A stretch of DNA of 64,000 nucleotides. Origin: Marinobacter daqiaonensis (GTDB taxonomy: Bacteria > Pseudomonadota > Gammaproteobacteria > Pseudomonadales > Oleiphilaceae). A model generated the notes under the pieces. The model was given only the letters and a program-made list of their open reading frames with translations. It was not told the DNA's origin and made no database searches. Made by a program: the position numbers and the translations under genes. The stretch spans positions 221,626-285,625 of the forward strand of contig NZ_FOYW01000001.1 of assembly GCF_900115285.1 (NCBI RefSeq). Reading direction: 5' to 3'. This document shows positions 37,381-46,965 of this stretch, in pieces; the first letter of the stretch is position 1, and every line of letters begins with the position of its first letter.

Positions 37381-37442
37381 TACCGATAACCTCGGTAAGG
37401 GGCCGGCTGTCGGTAGGCAGCCGGCCCCTTACTGCGTATAAT
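37381..37442 (+). promoter_or_regulatory. Hairpins and promoter element between iscS and ndk
   Basis: TACCGA-TAACC-TCGGTA and a longer perfect 15-bp stem with 8-nt loop (37395-37432, arms starting GTAAGGGGCCGG) lie between the genes, followed directly by TATAAT at 37437-37442, a likely -10 for ndk. The stem has no U-tract after it. This is also the point where the isc scaffold genes are missing. Confidence 0.65.
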
Positions 37443-37486
37443 CTCAGGCCGGAATTTTCACCCGAAACCCAACTGGAGCCATAATT

Positions 37487-37915
37487 ATGTCCACTGAGCG
37501 CACGCTCTCCATCATCAAGCCGGATGCCGTTGCCAAGAATGTCATTGGCCAGATCCTGTCCCGTTTCGAGAACGCCGGTCTCAGGATCGTCGCCGCCAAG
37601 ATGATGCACCTGTCCCAGGAGCAGGCGGAAGGCTTTTACGCCGAGCACAAAGAGCGTCCTTTCTTCGGTGACCTGGTGGCTTTCATGACTTCCGGCCCGG
37701 TGGTTGTCCAGGTACTGGAAGGTGAGGGCGCGATCGCCAAGAACCGTGACCTGATGGGTGCCACCAACCCCAAGGAAGCCGAGTCTGGCACCATTCGCGC
37801 CGATTTCGCAGAGACCATTGATGCCAATGCGGTCCATGGCTCCGACTCCGCGGCTTCCGCCGAACGGGAAATCGCCTATTTCTTCAACGACAGCGAAATC
37901 TGCCCCAGGGGCTGA
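37487..37915 (+). CDS. ndk: Nucleoside diphosphate kinase Ndk
   Basis: 142 aa, normal length. Balances NTP pools by phosphate transfer through the active-site His in [23 protein letters not shown] at the start and [11 protein letters not shown] at the end are typical. Start follows GGAGCC. Confidence 0.97.
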   Translation: MSTERTLSIIKPDAVAKNVIGQILSRFENAGLRIVAAKMMHLSQEQAEGFYAEHKERPFFGDLVAFMTSGPVVVQVLEGEGAIAKNRDLMGATNPKEAESGTIRADFAETIDANAVHGSDSAASAEREIAYFFNDSEICPRG

Positions 37916-37968
37916 TGCTGTCCGGGGTGGCTCTGGCCGCCCCGTCCGTTATCTGATCGAGACTGACC

Positions 37969-39081
37969 ATGACTTCTGATGTCGCAAAAACCAATCTGCT
38001 GGGAATGCCCAAGGCCAAGCTGGAGGCGTTCTTCGAATCCCTGGGGGAGAAGCGTTTCCGCGCGACCCAGGTGTTGCAGTGGATGCATCAGCGCGGTGTC
38101 GACGATTTCGATCAGATGACCAACATGAGCAAGGCGCTACGGGAAAAACTCAAGCTGGTGGCGGAGGTACGTGGCCCGGAAGTGGTCTACGATGAAACCT
38201 CGAAAGACGGCACCCGCAAATGGGTCATGCGCATGGACTCCGGCAACAGTGTAGAGACCGTGCTGATTCCCGACGGCGAGCGCGGCACCCTGTGCGTTTC
38301 CTCCCAGATTGGCTGCAGCCTGGACTGCACCTTCTGCTCGACAGGAAAAAGAGGCTTCAACCGCAACCTGACCGCCGCGGAAATCATCGGCCAGGTCTGG
38401 GTTGCCCGCAAGGCTTTCATGCCCTTCGACCCGAACGCCGACCGGCCCATCACCAACGTGGTGATGATGGGGATGGGCGAGCCACTGCTCAACTTTGACA
38501 ACGTTGTGGACGCAATGAACCTGATGATGGAGGATCTTGCCTACGGCATTTCCAAGCGTCGGGTCACCGTCAGCACCTCCGGCGTTGTGCCGGCTCTTGA
38601 CCGCCTGGGTGAGGTGAGCGACGTTTCCCTGGCAATCTCTCTGCACGCACCCAACGACGCCCTGCGCAATACCCTGGTGCCGTTGAACAGGAAATACCCC
38701 ATTGCCGAGCTTCTGGCAGCTACCCGCCGCTATCTGGCCCGGTTGCCGGACAAGCGCAAGGCCACCATAGAGTATACTGTGATCGAGGGCACCAATGATC
38801 AGCCGGAACACGCCCATGAACTGGCGGAAGTTCTCCGGGGTCTGCCCTGCAAGATCAACCTGATTCCGTTCAACCCGTTTCCCGAGAGCGATTTCAGGCG
38901 GCCAAGCATGAATGCCACCCGTCGATTCCAGAAAATTCTCAATGAAGCGGGCTACATCACAACCATCCGGACCACAAGAGGCGATGATATCGACGCCGCC
39001 TGCGGACAGCTGGTTGGCCAGGTGGAGGATCGGACCCGACGCAGTCAGCGTTATATTCCGGTTCATCAGATGACCCCCTGA
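37969..39081 (+). CDS. rlmN: Dual-specificity rRNA/tRNA methyltransferase RlmN
   Basis: 370 aa radical-SAM enzyme that methylates A2503 of 23S rRNA and A37 of some tRNAs. The 4Fe-4S-binding [15 protein letters not shown] (CxxxCxxC) is at about 116-130, followed by the radical-SAM core and the catalytic cysteine near [15 protein letters not shown]. Its presence makes a supply of Fe-S clusters necessary despite the reduced isc locus. Confidence 0.97.
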   Translation: MTSDVAKTNLLGMPKAKLEAFFESLGEKRFRATQVLQWMHQRGVDDFDQMTNMSKALREKLKLVAEVRGPEVVYDETSKDGTRKWVMRMDSGNSVETVLIPDGERGTLCVSSQIGCSLDCTFCSTGKRGFNRNLTAAEIIGQVWVARKAFMPFDPNADRPITNVVMMGMGEPLLNFDNVVDAMNLMMEDLAYGISKRRVTVSTSGVVPALDRLGEVSDVSLAISLHAPNDALRNTLVPLNRKYPIAELLAATRRYLARLPDKRKATIEYTVIEGTNDQPEHAHELAEVLRGLPCKINLIPFNPFPESDFRRPSMNATRRFQKILNEAGYITTIRTTRGDDIDAACGQLVGQVEDRTRRSQRYIPVHQMTP

Positions 39082-39110
39082 TAATCCATGTGAGGTCCCG
39101 GGAAAACAAC

Positions 39111-39938
39111 ATGCAATCAGTATATGCTGCAGGATTATTGACCAGGCTCAGAGTGCCGCTGATGGTTTGCATGCTGATGCTTGCGGCCCTTCTGGCCGGC
39201 TGTGTCACCACCACAGACAGTCGGTTCGCCCGGGAGGCTGATCGTGACGAGGCGGTCGATAACTACGTGCGCCTCGCCACGGCCTACCTATCGAAAGGCA
39301 ATTACGACCGCGCCCGCAATCACCTCGACCGGGCTCTGGAGCTGGACAGCTCGGATGCGGCGGCCCTGGCCACCAAGGGTCTGTTGTATCAGGCGGAAGG
39401 CGAGCCGGAACTGGCTGAGGAGGCCTATGAGAAGGCCCTCAGAAGCGATTCGGGCTACACCCGTGGCCGTGTGTTCTACGGCGCTTTCCTCTACAACAAC
39501 CAGCGCTACGAGGAAGCCCGCGAGCAGTTCCGTGTGGCGTCCCGGGACACCGGCTACGAAGACCGGGCCTCGGTGTTCTACAACCTTGGCCGCACCAACG
39601 AAAGACTCGGTAATCTGGAGGCGGCCGCGGGCGACTATGAACGCGCGGTGGAGCTTCGCCGTGGTGACAGTCGTGCGTTGCTGGCCCTGTCCAGGGTTCT
39701 GGCGGATGCCGGGGACTGGTCAATGGCGTCGCGCTATTACAGCCGCCTGAGCCAGATAATCCAGCGCAGCCCGCAGTTAAGGCACACGCCGGAAAGTCTC
39801 CTGGTAGGCGTTCGTATCGCCCGCCATTTCGGTGACTACAACCGCGAATCCAGCCTTGCGCTGCTGCTCAGGAATGAATATCCGAATTCGGAAGAATACA
39901 GACAATACAAGGCACTGATCGCAGATGACAACGGATAA
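39111..39938 (+). CDS. pilW: Type IV pilus biogenesis/stability lipoprotein PilW (PilF)
   Basis: 275 aa. Lipobox LLAGC at about 25-29 after a hydrophobic signal; an outer-membrane-anchored TPR protein that helps the PilQ secretin assemble. TPR-like repeats run from about 50 to 210 (YLSKGNYDRARNHLDRALELD, YNLGRTNERLGNLEAAAGDYERA). Start ATG 39111 has GGGAA; a GTG seven codons upstream is less likely. Overlaps rodZ by 14 bp. Confidence 0.92.
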   Translation: MQSVYAAGLLTRLRVPLMVCMLMLAALLAGCVTTTDSRFAREADRDEAVDNYVRLATAYLSKGNYDRARNHLDRALELDSSDAAALATKGLLYQAEGEPELAEEAYEKALRSDSGYTRGRVFYGAFLYNNQRYEEAREQFRVASRDTGYEDRASVFYNLGRTNERLGNLEAAAGDYERAVELRRGDSRALLALSRVLADAGDWSMASRYYSRLSQIIQRSPQLRHTPESLLVGVRIARHFGDYNRESSLALLLRNEYPNSEEYRQYKALIADDNG

Positions 39939-41016
39939 CGCCAGCCAGGATGCCCGGCAGCTGACGGCCGGCGAACGACTTCGGCAGGCCCGCGAATCGG
40001 CCGGACTTTCCGTTACGGAAGTGGCGGACAGGCAGCACCTCAGGCCTGCCGTCATTGCCGCTATCGAGAAGGGCGACTACAGCCAGGTTGACAGCGAGCT
40101 TTTCCTCAAGGGCTATGTCAGGGCCTACGCGTCCCAGGTGGGCCTCGACCCTGACAGTGTGGTTCGCCAGCTCGACGGTGAGCTGGAGCCTCTGCGAGAG
40201 CAGAAGAAGGCGCAGGTGGAAGCCAACCCACTGGTGACGATAGAGCGCAGAAAGCGCCGCAAGCGCCAGGTGGCCAGGGTGGTATTCGTTCTGGTGGTGC
40301 TGGCCGCTCTCTTTTACGGTGGCTCTCTGTACCTCGCCCATCAGCAGGCGGAGGAAGCCGTTTCAGATGATTCGAATACAGGGCAGCTGAACACGCCGGC
40401 GGTACCCGTCGGCAACGACGGGATGCCAGGGGATGATGTCGAGCCCGTCCCTGATGCCGGTGAAGCAGCTCCCGCGGAAGCGGACCAGTCGCTGGACACG
40501 GACCCGCAGACTGAGGAGTCAGAGTTGCAGTCGTCGGCCGTCGTGGAGCAGGAGAATGGCACGGAGACCGGGCCCGAGGTCACTGAAGTTACCAGCGGGG
40601 ATGACGACCCGGAAGCCACCGATGAGGCGGGTTTCGAAGGCGAGGCCGCCGGCCCCGAGCCCGGTACCGTCGATATGGGGTCTGATCCGGTACCGGTACC
40701 GACGATAGCGGAAGAACCGGATACCACGCCCCCTCCGGTTCCGGAGACCGTCAGCCCGGAGCAGGATGAGGCAGGGCGGCTGGTGGCCTCGTTCAACGAT
40801 GACTGCTGGGTTGAGGTGCAGGACAGTAACGGACGGGTCCTGGTGGCCGAACTTCGCCGTGCGGGAGAAACCCTCGATGTAACGGGTGAGGGTCCACTGA
40901 GAGTCGTTTTCGGTGCGGTGGACGCAGTCTCCTCGGTAAGGTACGGGGGGGAACCCGTTGATCTTTCGGCCCGCCCCGCCCGCAACAACCGGGTAGTTCT
41001 GACCCTGTCGCAGTGA
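39925..41016 (+). CDS. rodZ: Cell-shape protein RodZ
   Basis: 363 aa. N-terminal helix-turn-helix (GERLRQARESAGLSVTEVADRQHL), a basic juxtamembrane stretch (RRKRRKRQ), one transmembrane segment (about 113-133), a long acidic, proline-rich periplasmic linker (about 140-280) and a C-terminal DUF4115 beta-domain (SFNDDCWVEVQDSNGRVL). Links MreB to the wall machinery. Confidence 0.95.
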   Translation: MTTDNASQDARQLTAGERLRQARESAGLSVTEVADRQHLRPAVIAAIEKGDYSQVDSELFLKGYVRAYASQVGLDPDSVVRQLDGELEPLREQKKAQVEANPLVTIERRKRRKRQVARVVFVLVVLAALFYGGSLYLAHQQAEEAVSDDSNTGQLNTPAVPVGNDGMPGDDVEPVPDAGEAAPAEADQSLDTDPQTEESELQSSAVVEQENGTETGPEVTEVTSGDDDPEATDEAGFEGEAAGPEPGTVDMGSDPVPVPTIAEEPDTTPPPVPETVSPEQDEAGRLVASFNDDCWVEVQDSNGRVLVAELRRAGETLDVTGEGPLRVVFGAVDAVSSVRYGGEPVDLSARPARNNRVVLTLSQ

Positions 41017-41098
41017 CAGGGCCGGACCGGGCAGGAAGGGCGCCCCCGGGTGACCAGGTGCGCACCATTTTCACTTACTCAGATCGGTTTGGCCGTTT

Positions 41099-42217
41099 AT
41101 GAAGCTCGAATCCCCTATTAAACGTCGCAAGTCACGGCAGATCATGGTGGGCAACGTTCCTGTCGGGGGCGACGCACCGATCACCGTGCAGAGCATGACC
41201 AACACGGAAACCCGCGACGTGGCCGCCACTGTTGCCCAGATCGAGGCACTGCAGTTGGCAGGCGCCGATATCGTGCGGGTCTCGGTGCCCAGCATGGACG
41301 CCGCCGAGGCGTTTGGCCGGATTCGCCAACAGGTTAGCGTCCCCCTGGTCGCGGACATCCACTTTGACTACAAGATCGCCCTGCGGGTGGCAGAGCTTGG
41401 CGTTGACTGCCTGCGCATCAATCCCGGCAACATTGGCCGCGAGGACCGGGTCAGCGCGGTGATCGGGGCGGCCCGGGACAAGGGCATTCCCATTCGTATC
41501 GGTGTCAATGCCGGGTCCCTGGAAAAGGAACTGCAGCGCAAGTACGGCGAACCAACCCCCGAGGCCCTGGTGGAGTCCGCGATGCGCCATATCGACATCC
41601 TGGACCGTCACGACTTCCAGGACTTCAAGGTGAGCCTCAAGGCCTCTGAAGTGTTCATGACCGTGGCGGCCTACCGCAAGATTGCGGATCAGATCGAGCA
41701 GCCTCTTCACCTGGGTATTACCGAGGCCGGTGGCTTCCGCTCCGGGACCGTGAAATCCTCCATTGGTCTGGGCATGCTGCTGATGGACGGCATCGGCGAT
41801 ACCATTCGCGTTTCCCTGGCGGCGGATCCCGTTCAGGAAATCAAGGTGGGCTACGATATCCTCAAGAGCCTGCGCCTGCGTAGCCACGGCATCAATTTTG
41901 TGGCCTGCCCCAGCTGCTCGCGTCAGAACTTCGACGTCATCCAGACCGTGAACGACCTGGAGGCCCGCCTGGAGGACGTCAATATTCCCCTGGATGTGGC
42001 CATCATCGGCTGCATCGTCAATGGCCCTGGCGAGGCCAAGGTGGCCGACCTTGGTCTGACCGGAGGCTCGCCGAAGAACCTGTTCTATGCTGCCGGCAAA
42101 CCCAATCAGAAGCTGGTCAACGCGACCCTCACCGATGATCTGGAACGGTTGATTCGTGAAGAAGTTGCCCGCCGCAAGCAACAGGAAGAATCCATTATCG
42201 CGAAGTCCGGTCAGTAA
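41099..42217 (+). CDS. ispG: 4-hydroxy-3-methylbut-2-en-1-yl diphosphate synthase IspG
   Basis: 372 aa. Fe-S enzyme of the non-mevalonate isoprenoid pathway. [35 protein letters not shown] is the N-terminal barrel start; cluster cysteines lie in [10 protein letters not shown] and [13 protein letters not shown] second [4Fe-4S] enzyme in this gene set. Confidence 0.97.
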   Translation: MKLESPIKRRKSRQIMVGNVPVGGDAPITVQSMTNTETRDVAATVAQIEALQLAGADIVRVSVPSMDAAEAFGRIRQQVSVPLVADIHFDYKIALRVAELGVDCLRINPGNIGREDRVSAVIGAARDKGIPIRIGVNAGSLEKELQRKYGEPTPEALVESAMRHIDILDRHDFQDFKVSLKASEVFMTVAAYRKIADQIEQPLHLGITEAGGFRSGTVKSSIGLGMLLMDGIGDTIRVSLAADPVQEIKVGYDILKSLRLRSHGINFVACPSCSRQNFDVIQTVNDLEARLEDVNIPLDVAIIGCIVNGPGEAKVADLGLTGGSPKNLFYAAGKPNQKLVNATLTDDLERLIREEVARRKQQEESIIAKSGQ

Positions 42218-42259
42218 ACCGGGTCCACTGACCGTCAATTCAACGAGAAAGGTTTTAAC

Positions 42260-43540
42260 TTGGCTAAGATTCAGGCAATTCGCGGGATGAACGATATCCT
42301 GCCCGAACAGACTCCGGTCTGGCAGTTTCTGGAAGCCAGAGTCCGTGATGTCCTGGGCGTCTATGGCTACCAGGAAATCCGCATGCCCGTGGTCGAGCAC
42401 ACGGAGCTGTTCCGTCGCTCCATCGGCGAGGTCACCGATATCGTCGAGAAAGAAATGTACACCTTCGAGGATCGCAACGGTGACAGTCTTACCTTGCGGC
42501 CTGAAGGCACCGCCGGCTGCGTGCGGGCGGCTGAGGAGCACGGTCTGCTGTTCAATCAGACCCGGCGGTTATGGTACACCGGGCCGATGTTCCGTCACGA
42601 GCGGCCCCAGAAAGGTCGGTATCGGCAGTTCCACCAGGTAGGGGTGGAGTGTTTCGGCATGGACGGCCCCGACATCGATGCCGAGCTGCTGATCCTGACC
42701 GCCCGCCTGTGGCGGGAACTGGGTTTGATGGAGCACGCGCGGCTGGAGATCAACAGCATCGGCACTTCCGAGGCCCGGGCCGAGTACCGTCAGGCCCTGG
42801 TGGATTATCTTGGTGACTTCCGGTCGGACCTCGACCCGGACAGCCAGCGTCGCCTGCTGACCAACCCCCTGCGGATTCTCGATTCCAAGAACCCGGAAAC
42901 CCAGCGGATCCTGGAAAAGGCGCCCTCCCTGGACGACTACCTGGACGACGAGTCCCGGGAACACTTCGAGCAGCTCACCGGGATGCTGGACGCCGCCGGG
43001 GTGGAGTACACCATTAACAGTCGCCTGGTTCGCGGCCTCGATTACTACGGCAGGACCGTGTTCGAATGGGTTACCGACAGCCTCGGTGCCCAGGGCACCA
43101 TTTGCGCCGGAGGCCGTTACGATGGCCTGGTGGAGCAGCTGGGTGGCCGTCCCACGGCCGCGGTTGGCTTCGCCATGGGCATGGAGCGTCTGGTCCTGCT
43201 GCTGGAGACTCTGGAACTGGTGCCGGCAACGGTCAACAGCGATGCGGATGTGTACGTGACGGCACTGGGTGATTCAGCCGTGGCCGAAGCCTTCAGGATC
43301 AGCGAGACATTGCGGTCGGCGCTGCCGGGGCGTACTGTCGTCACCCATTGTGGCGGCGGTAGCTTCAAGAGCCAGATGAAGAAGGCGGATCGCAGCGGCG
43401 CCGAGATTGCCGTTGTCATTGGTGAGAACGAAGTGCGGGAAGGCGTGGTGGGCATCAAGTACCTTCGCCGAGACGCGGAACAGGAACAGGTGGCACGGGA
43501 CGACGTCGGCCGCCAGATCGCCGCCCGTCTTGAGGGCTAG
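42260..43540 (+). CDS. hisS: Histidyl-tRNA synthetase HisS (TTG start)
   Basis: 426 aa class II synthetase. The start is TTG at 42260 after GAGAAAGG, since the frame begins [16 protein letters not shown] exactly as homologues do. Motif 1 is around [14 protein letters not shown], motif 2 [18 protein letters not shown], histidine-binding [12 protein letters not shown], and a C-terminal anticodon domain from about 330. Confidence 0.97.
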   Translation: MAKIQAIRGMNDILPEQTPVWQFLEARVRDVLGVYGYQEIRMPVVEHTELFRRSIGEVTDIVEKEMYTFEDRNGDSLTLRPEGTAGCVRAAEEHGLLFNQTRRLWYTGPMFRHERPQKGRYRQFHQVGVECFGMDGPDIDAELLILTARLWRELGLMEHARLEINSIGTSEARAEYRQALVDYLGDFRSDLDPDSQRRLLTNPLRILDSKNPETQRILEKAPSLDDYLDDESREHFEQLTGMLDAAGVEYTINSRLVRGLDYYGRTVFEWVTDSLGAQGTICAGGRYDGLVEQLGGRPTAAVGFAMGMERLVLLLETLELVPATVNSDADVYVTALGDSAVAEAFRISETLRSALPGRTVVTHCGGGSFKSQMKKADRSGAEIAVVIGENEVREGVVGIKYLRRDAEQEQVARDDVGRQIAARLEG

Positions 43541-43621
43541 TGTCCCCTCTGTTTGGCGGGCCAGACAGGCAAACACCGAAAATAATACGTTAACAGGATA
43601 AGGATACTCACAGGAGTCATC

Positions 43622-44278
43622 ATGGCCGAGATGCGGACCGAAGAAGAACAGATTGAAGCCATCAAGAACTGGTGGAAAAAGAACGGCAGTTCGCTGCTGA
43701 TCGGTATTGCACTGGCGCTGGCCATCGTATTCGGCTGGCAGGCGTGGCAGAACCATCAGGCCCAGCAAAGGGCGGAGGCGGCCAGTGCCTTCAACCAGTT
43801 ACTGGATGCCGCCGGCGCCGCCTCCACCGAGGAAGACCGGGACACCGTTGCCTATCTGGCGAATCAGGTCCGTGAGAATCATGAAGACAGCGCTTATGCG
43901 GTTTATGCCATGATGCTGCTGGCCAATCAGCAGATGATGACAGACAACGACCCTGAAGCCGCTGCCGAGACTCTGGGCTGGGCCCTGGAGCAGACCGAGG
44001 CCGGGACCGCCCTGTCACTGGTCGTTCGTACCCGCCTGGCACGGGCCCAGTATGGCGCCGGCCAGTATGACGACGCGCTGTCGACCGTCCGGGGCGCCTC
44101 CGACCCCAGCGACTTTGAAGCGATTCTCGCTGAGCTGGAGGGCGATATCCTGCTGGCTGATGGCGACCGCGCCGCTGCCGAGGAGGCCTACCTCAAGGCC
44201 CGTAATGCCGCCGGAAATGGTGGCCTGGGTCTGCTCGAGCTGAAACTCGATGATCTGGGAATCGGAGGTGATGCCTGA
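43622..44278 (+). CDS. yfgM: YfgM-family TPR-like inner-membrane chaperone partner
   Basis: 218 aa. MAEMRTEEEQIEAIKNWWKKNGSS then a single transmembrane segment (about 24-42), then a periplasmic TPR-like domain. In E. coli YfgM binds SecYEG and periplasmic chaperones. Its TGA overlaps the bamB ATG (TGATG). Confidence 0.92.
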   Translation: MAEMRTEEEQIEAIKNWWKKNGSSLLIGIALALAIVFGWQAWQNHQAQQRAEAASAFNQLLDAAGAASTEEDRDTVAYLANQVRENHEDSAYAVYAMMLLANQQMMTDNDPEAAAETLGWALEQTEAGTALSLVVRTRLARAQYGAGQYDDALSTVRGASDPSDFEAILAELEGDILLADGDRAAAEEAYLKARNAAGNGGLGLLELKLDDLGIGGDA

Positions 44279-45453
44279 TGCCATGCGGCGTGCGGCTCAA
44301 GTCCTTCCTTGCCCCTGCCGCCGTGGCTGCTCTGGCAGCACTCGCACTGGCGGGGTGTAGTTCCACCGAGAATTTCGAAGAAGCGGACCCGGTTCCTGAG
44401 GTGGTGTCATCGGTTTCCCTGGAAGCCCGCTGGTCACTGCAGGTTGGTGACGGCTACGACGGCAAATACCTTCACCTGCGACCAACCGTGGTCGGCGGCA
44501 GTCTGTACGCAGTATCTGCTGACGGCGAGCTCGTTGCGGTCGGTCCGGCCACCGGCGAGGTCCGGTGGCGCCGTACCCTGGGCGAAACCATCATGGCTGG
44601 TGTCGGTGGCGACAGCCGCAACCTGTATGTGGTGACGGCCGATGCCGAACTGATGGCGCTCAATCGCCGTGATGGCGAGGAACTCTGGCGCCTGAGGATG
44701 CCCAATGAAGTCCTTGCGCCGCCCAGGTCGAATGGCAGCCTGGTACTGACCCAGACCATCGATGGTAGGGTCGTGGCGGCGGATACCCGGTCCGGCGAGC
44801 GCCTGTGGCAGTTCGATGCGCCATCGCCGGCCCTGTCGGTCCGGGACACCGCGCCCCCGGTGGTGGGCTCGGAACTGGCGTTGATCTCGCTGGCCAACGG
44901 GCGGCTGGTGGCGCTGTCGACCGACAGCGGGCAGCCGGTCTGGCAGTACACGGTGGGAGAACCCTCCGGTCGGACCGAGCTGGAGCGACTGGTGGATGTT
45001 ACCGCGGAGCCGGTCATCGTGGAGGGCGCCGCGCTGGTGGCAGGTTACCAGGGTAAGCTGGCGCTGGTGGATCTGCGCAACGGCCAGGAAATCTGGAGTC
45101 GGTCCACTTCCACGTTCCACAGTCCGGCCCTGGGCCCTGGCAGGATTTTCATCGCCGAAGCCAACGGCGATCTGGTGGGCCTGGATGCCAGCAACCTCGA
45201 TCCGGTATGGACCCAGGACGAGCTCTCCTGGCGTCGGCTGTCGGCTCCGAGCGCGATAGATGACTTCCTGGTGGTGGGAGACTATGAAGGCTATCTTCAT
45301 ATTCTTGCCCAGGAGGACGGCCAGTTTCAGGGCCAGAACAGGTTTGACAAGGCGGGTATCCGAGCCCCGATGGTACGCTGGGAGAATCGTCTGATCGTTT
45401 ATGGCAACAGCGGACGTCTGGCGGCATTCACCCTTAATGATTCGCGCGACTAG
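44278..45453 (+). CDS. bamB: Outer-membrane assembly lipoprotein BamB
   Basis: 391 aa. Lipobox ALAGC at about 22-26, then an eight-bladed PQQ-like beta-propeller (repeats such as LVAVGPATGEVRWRR, LMALNRRDGEELWRL, LVALSTDSGQPVWQY). Part of the Bam complex that folds outer-membrane beta-barrels. The stop codon of yfgM is shared with its start. Confidence 0.96.
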   Translation: MPCGVRLKSFLAPAAVAALAALALAGCSSTENFEEADPVPEVVSSVSLEARWSLQVGDGYDGKYLHLRPTVVGGSLYAVSADGELVAVGPATGEVRWRRTLGETIMAGVGGDSRNLYVVTADAELMALNRRDGEELWRLRMPNEVLAPPRSNGSLVLTQTIDGRVVAADTRSGERLWQFDAPSPALSVRDTAPPVVGSELALISLANGRLVALSTDSGQPVWQYTVGEPSGRTELERLVDVTAEPVIVEGAALVAGYQGKLALVDLRNGQEIWSRSTSTFHSPALGPGRIFIAEANGDLVGLDASNLDPVWTQDELSWRRLSAPSAIDDFLVVGDYEGYLHILAQEDGQFQGQNRFDKAGIRAPMVRWENRLIVYGNSGRLAAFTLNDSRD

Positions 45454-45475
45454 CGCCTGATCCAGACGAGAAAGC

Positions 45476-46894
45476 ATGACACCGGTAATAGCACTGGTCG
45501 GCCGACCCAATGTCGGCAAGTCCACCCTTTTCAATCAGATGACCCGTTCCCGCGATGCGCTGGTGGCGGACTTTCCTGGCCTGACCCGGGACCGCAAGTA
45601 CGGTGACGGGGACTATGAGGGCCGCCGTTTTATCGTGATTGATACCGGTGGCCTGACCGGTGAGGAAGAGGGTCTCGACGCGGAGATGGCCCGTCAGTCC
45701 ATGCAGGCGGTGGAAGAGGCGGATATTGTCCTGTTCCTGGTGGATGGCCGTGCCGGCCTGACCGCCGGCGATGAAATCATTGCAGACCACCTGCGTCGTT
45801 CCGGCAAGCCGGCCCACCTGGTGGTGAACAAGACCGATGGCCAGGACCCGGAGGTTGCGGCCGCGGATTTTTACGGTCTGGGCTTTGATTCTGTCTATAT
45901 GATCGCCGCGGCCCACAATCGGGGCATCCGTTCCATGCTGGAGCTGTTGCTGCCGGAGATGGACGAAGCGGAGGAAGACCGTGCGGACAGGTACCCAGGC
46001 ATCCGGATCGGGGTGGTGGGCCGTCCCAACGTGGGCAAATCCACACTCGTGAACCGGCTTCTCGGGGAGGAACGGGTGGTGGTCTACGACATGCCCGGCA
46101 CGACTCGCGACAGTGTGTACATCCCCTATGAGCGGCAGGGTCAGGACTACACCCTCATTGACACGGCAGGGGTTCGCCGTCGCAAGAACGTGAAGGAAGT
46201 GGTGGAGAAGTTTTCCATCATCAAGACCCTGAAGGCCATTGAGGATGCCCATGTCGTCATCCTGGTGATCGATGCCCGGGAAGGTCTGGTGGATCAGGAC
46301 CTGCACCTGATCGGTTTCGTGCTGGATTCGGGCCGCTCGCTGGTGATTGCCGTGAACAAATGGGACGGCATGGATCCGGAAGAGCGAGCCAGTGTGAAGG
46401 AGCAGGTGCGCCGTCGCCTGGACTTCCTGGACTACGCGGACAAGCACTATATCTCCGCGCTGCACGGTTCCGGCGTGGGACTGCTCTATGACTCCATCCA
46501 GGATTGCTACGAGTCGGCCATGGCAAAATGGCCCACCAACCGCCTGACGGCCATTCTTCAGGACGCGGTGGCGCAGCACCAGCCACCCATGGTTCACGGT
46601 CGTCGTATCAAGCTTCGCTTTGCCCACCAGGGGGGCTCCAACCCTCCGGTCATCGTTGTCCACGGTAACCAGACTGAAGCACTGGGGGGGGACTACAAGC
46701 GCTATCTGGAGAATACCTTCCGTAAGGTACTGAAGGTGAAGGGCTCTCCCATCCGCTTCGAGTTCCGCTCGGGGGAAAACCCCTTTGCCAATCGGGTCAA
46801 CCGGATGACGCCCCGGCAGAAGGTCAAGAAGGACAACGATCTGAAGCGGGGCCGGCCAGTGAAAAAAACCCGCATGAAGAGCAAAAAGAAGTAA
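45476..46894 (+). CDS. der: Ribosome-assembly GTPase Der
   Basis: 472 aa with two tandem GTPase domains: GRPNVGKS at about 8-15 and again at about 183-190, each with DTAG/DTGG and NKxD motifs, then a KH-like domain and a basic tail ([22 protein letters not shown] in part). Needed for 50S assembly. Strong terminator follows. Confidence 0.97.
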   Translation: MTPVIALVGRPNVGKSTLFNQMTRSRDALVADFPGLTRDRKYGDGDYEGRRFIVIDTGGLTGEEEGLDAEMARQSMQAVEEADIVLFLVDGRAGLTAGDEIIADHLRRSGKPAHLVVNKTDGQDPEVAAADFYGLGFDSVYMIAAAHNRGIRSMLELLLPEMDEAEEDRADRYPGIRIGVVGRPNVGKSTLVNRLLGEERVVVYDMPGTTRDSVYIPYERQGQDYTLIDTAGVRRRKNVKEVVEKFSIIKTLKAIEDAHVVILVIDAREGLVDQDLHLIGFVLDSGRSLVIAVNKWDGMDPEERASVKEQVRRRLDFLDYADKHYISALHGSGVGLLYDSIQDCYESAMAKWPTNRLTAILQDAVAQHQPPMVHGRRIKLRFAHQGGSNPPVIVVHGNQTEALGGDYKRYLENTFRKVLKVKGSPIRFEFRSGENPFANRVNRMTPRQKVKKDNDLKRGRPVKKTRMKSKKK

Positions 46895-46902
46895 CGAATG
46901 AC

Positions 46903-46933
46903 AGAAAGGCCCGCAAAGCGGGCCTTTCTTTTC
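46903..46933 (+). terminator. Terminator after der
   Basis: AGAAAGGCCCGC and GCGGGCCTTTCT form a perfect 12-bp stem with loop AAA, followed by TTTC. It can also serve the converging pta gene. Confidence 0.9.
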
Positions 46934-46965
46934 TTGTGGCTGCAGGGGCGGGAAACCCCAGCGAT

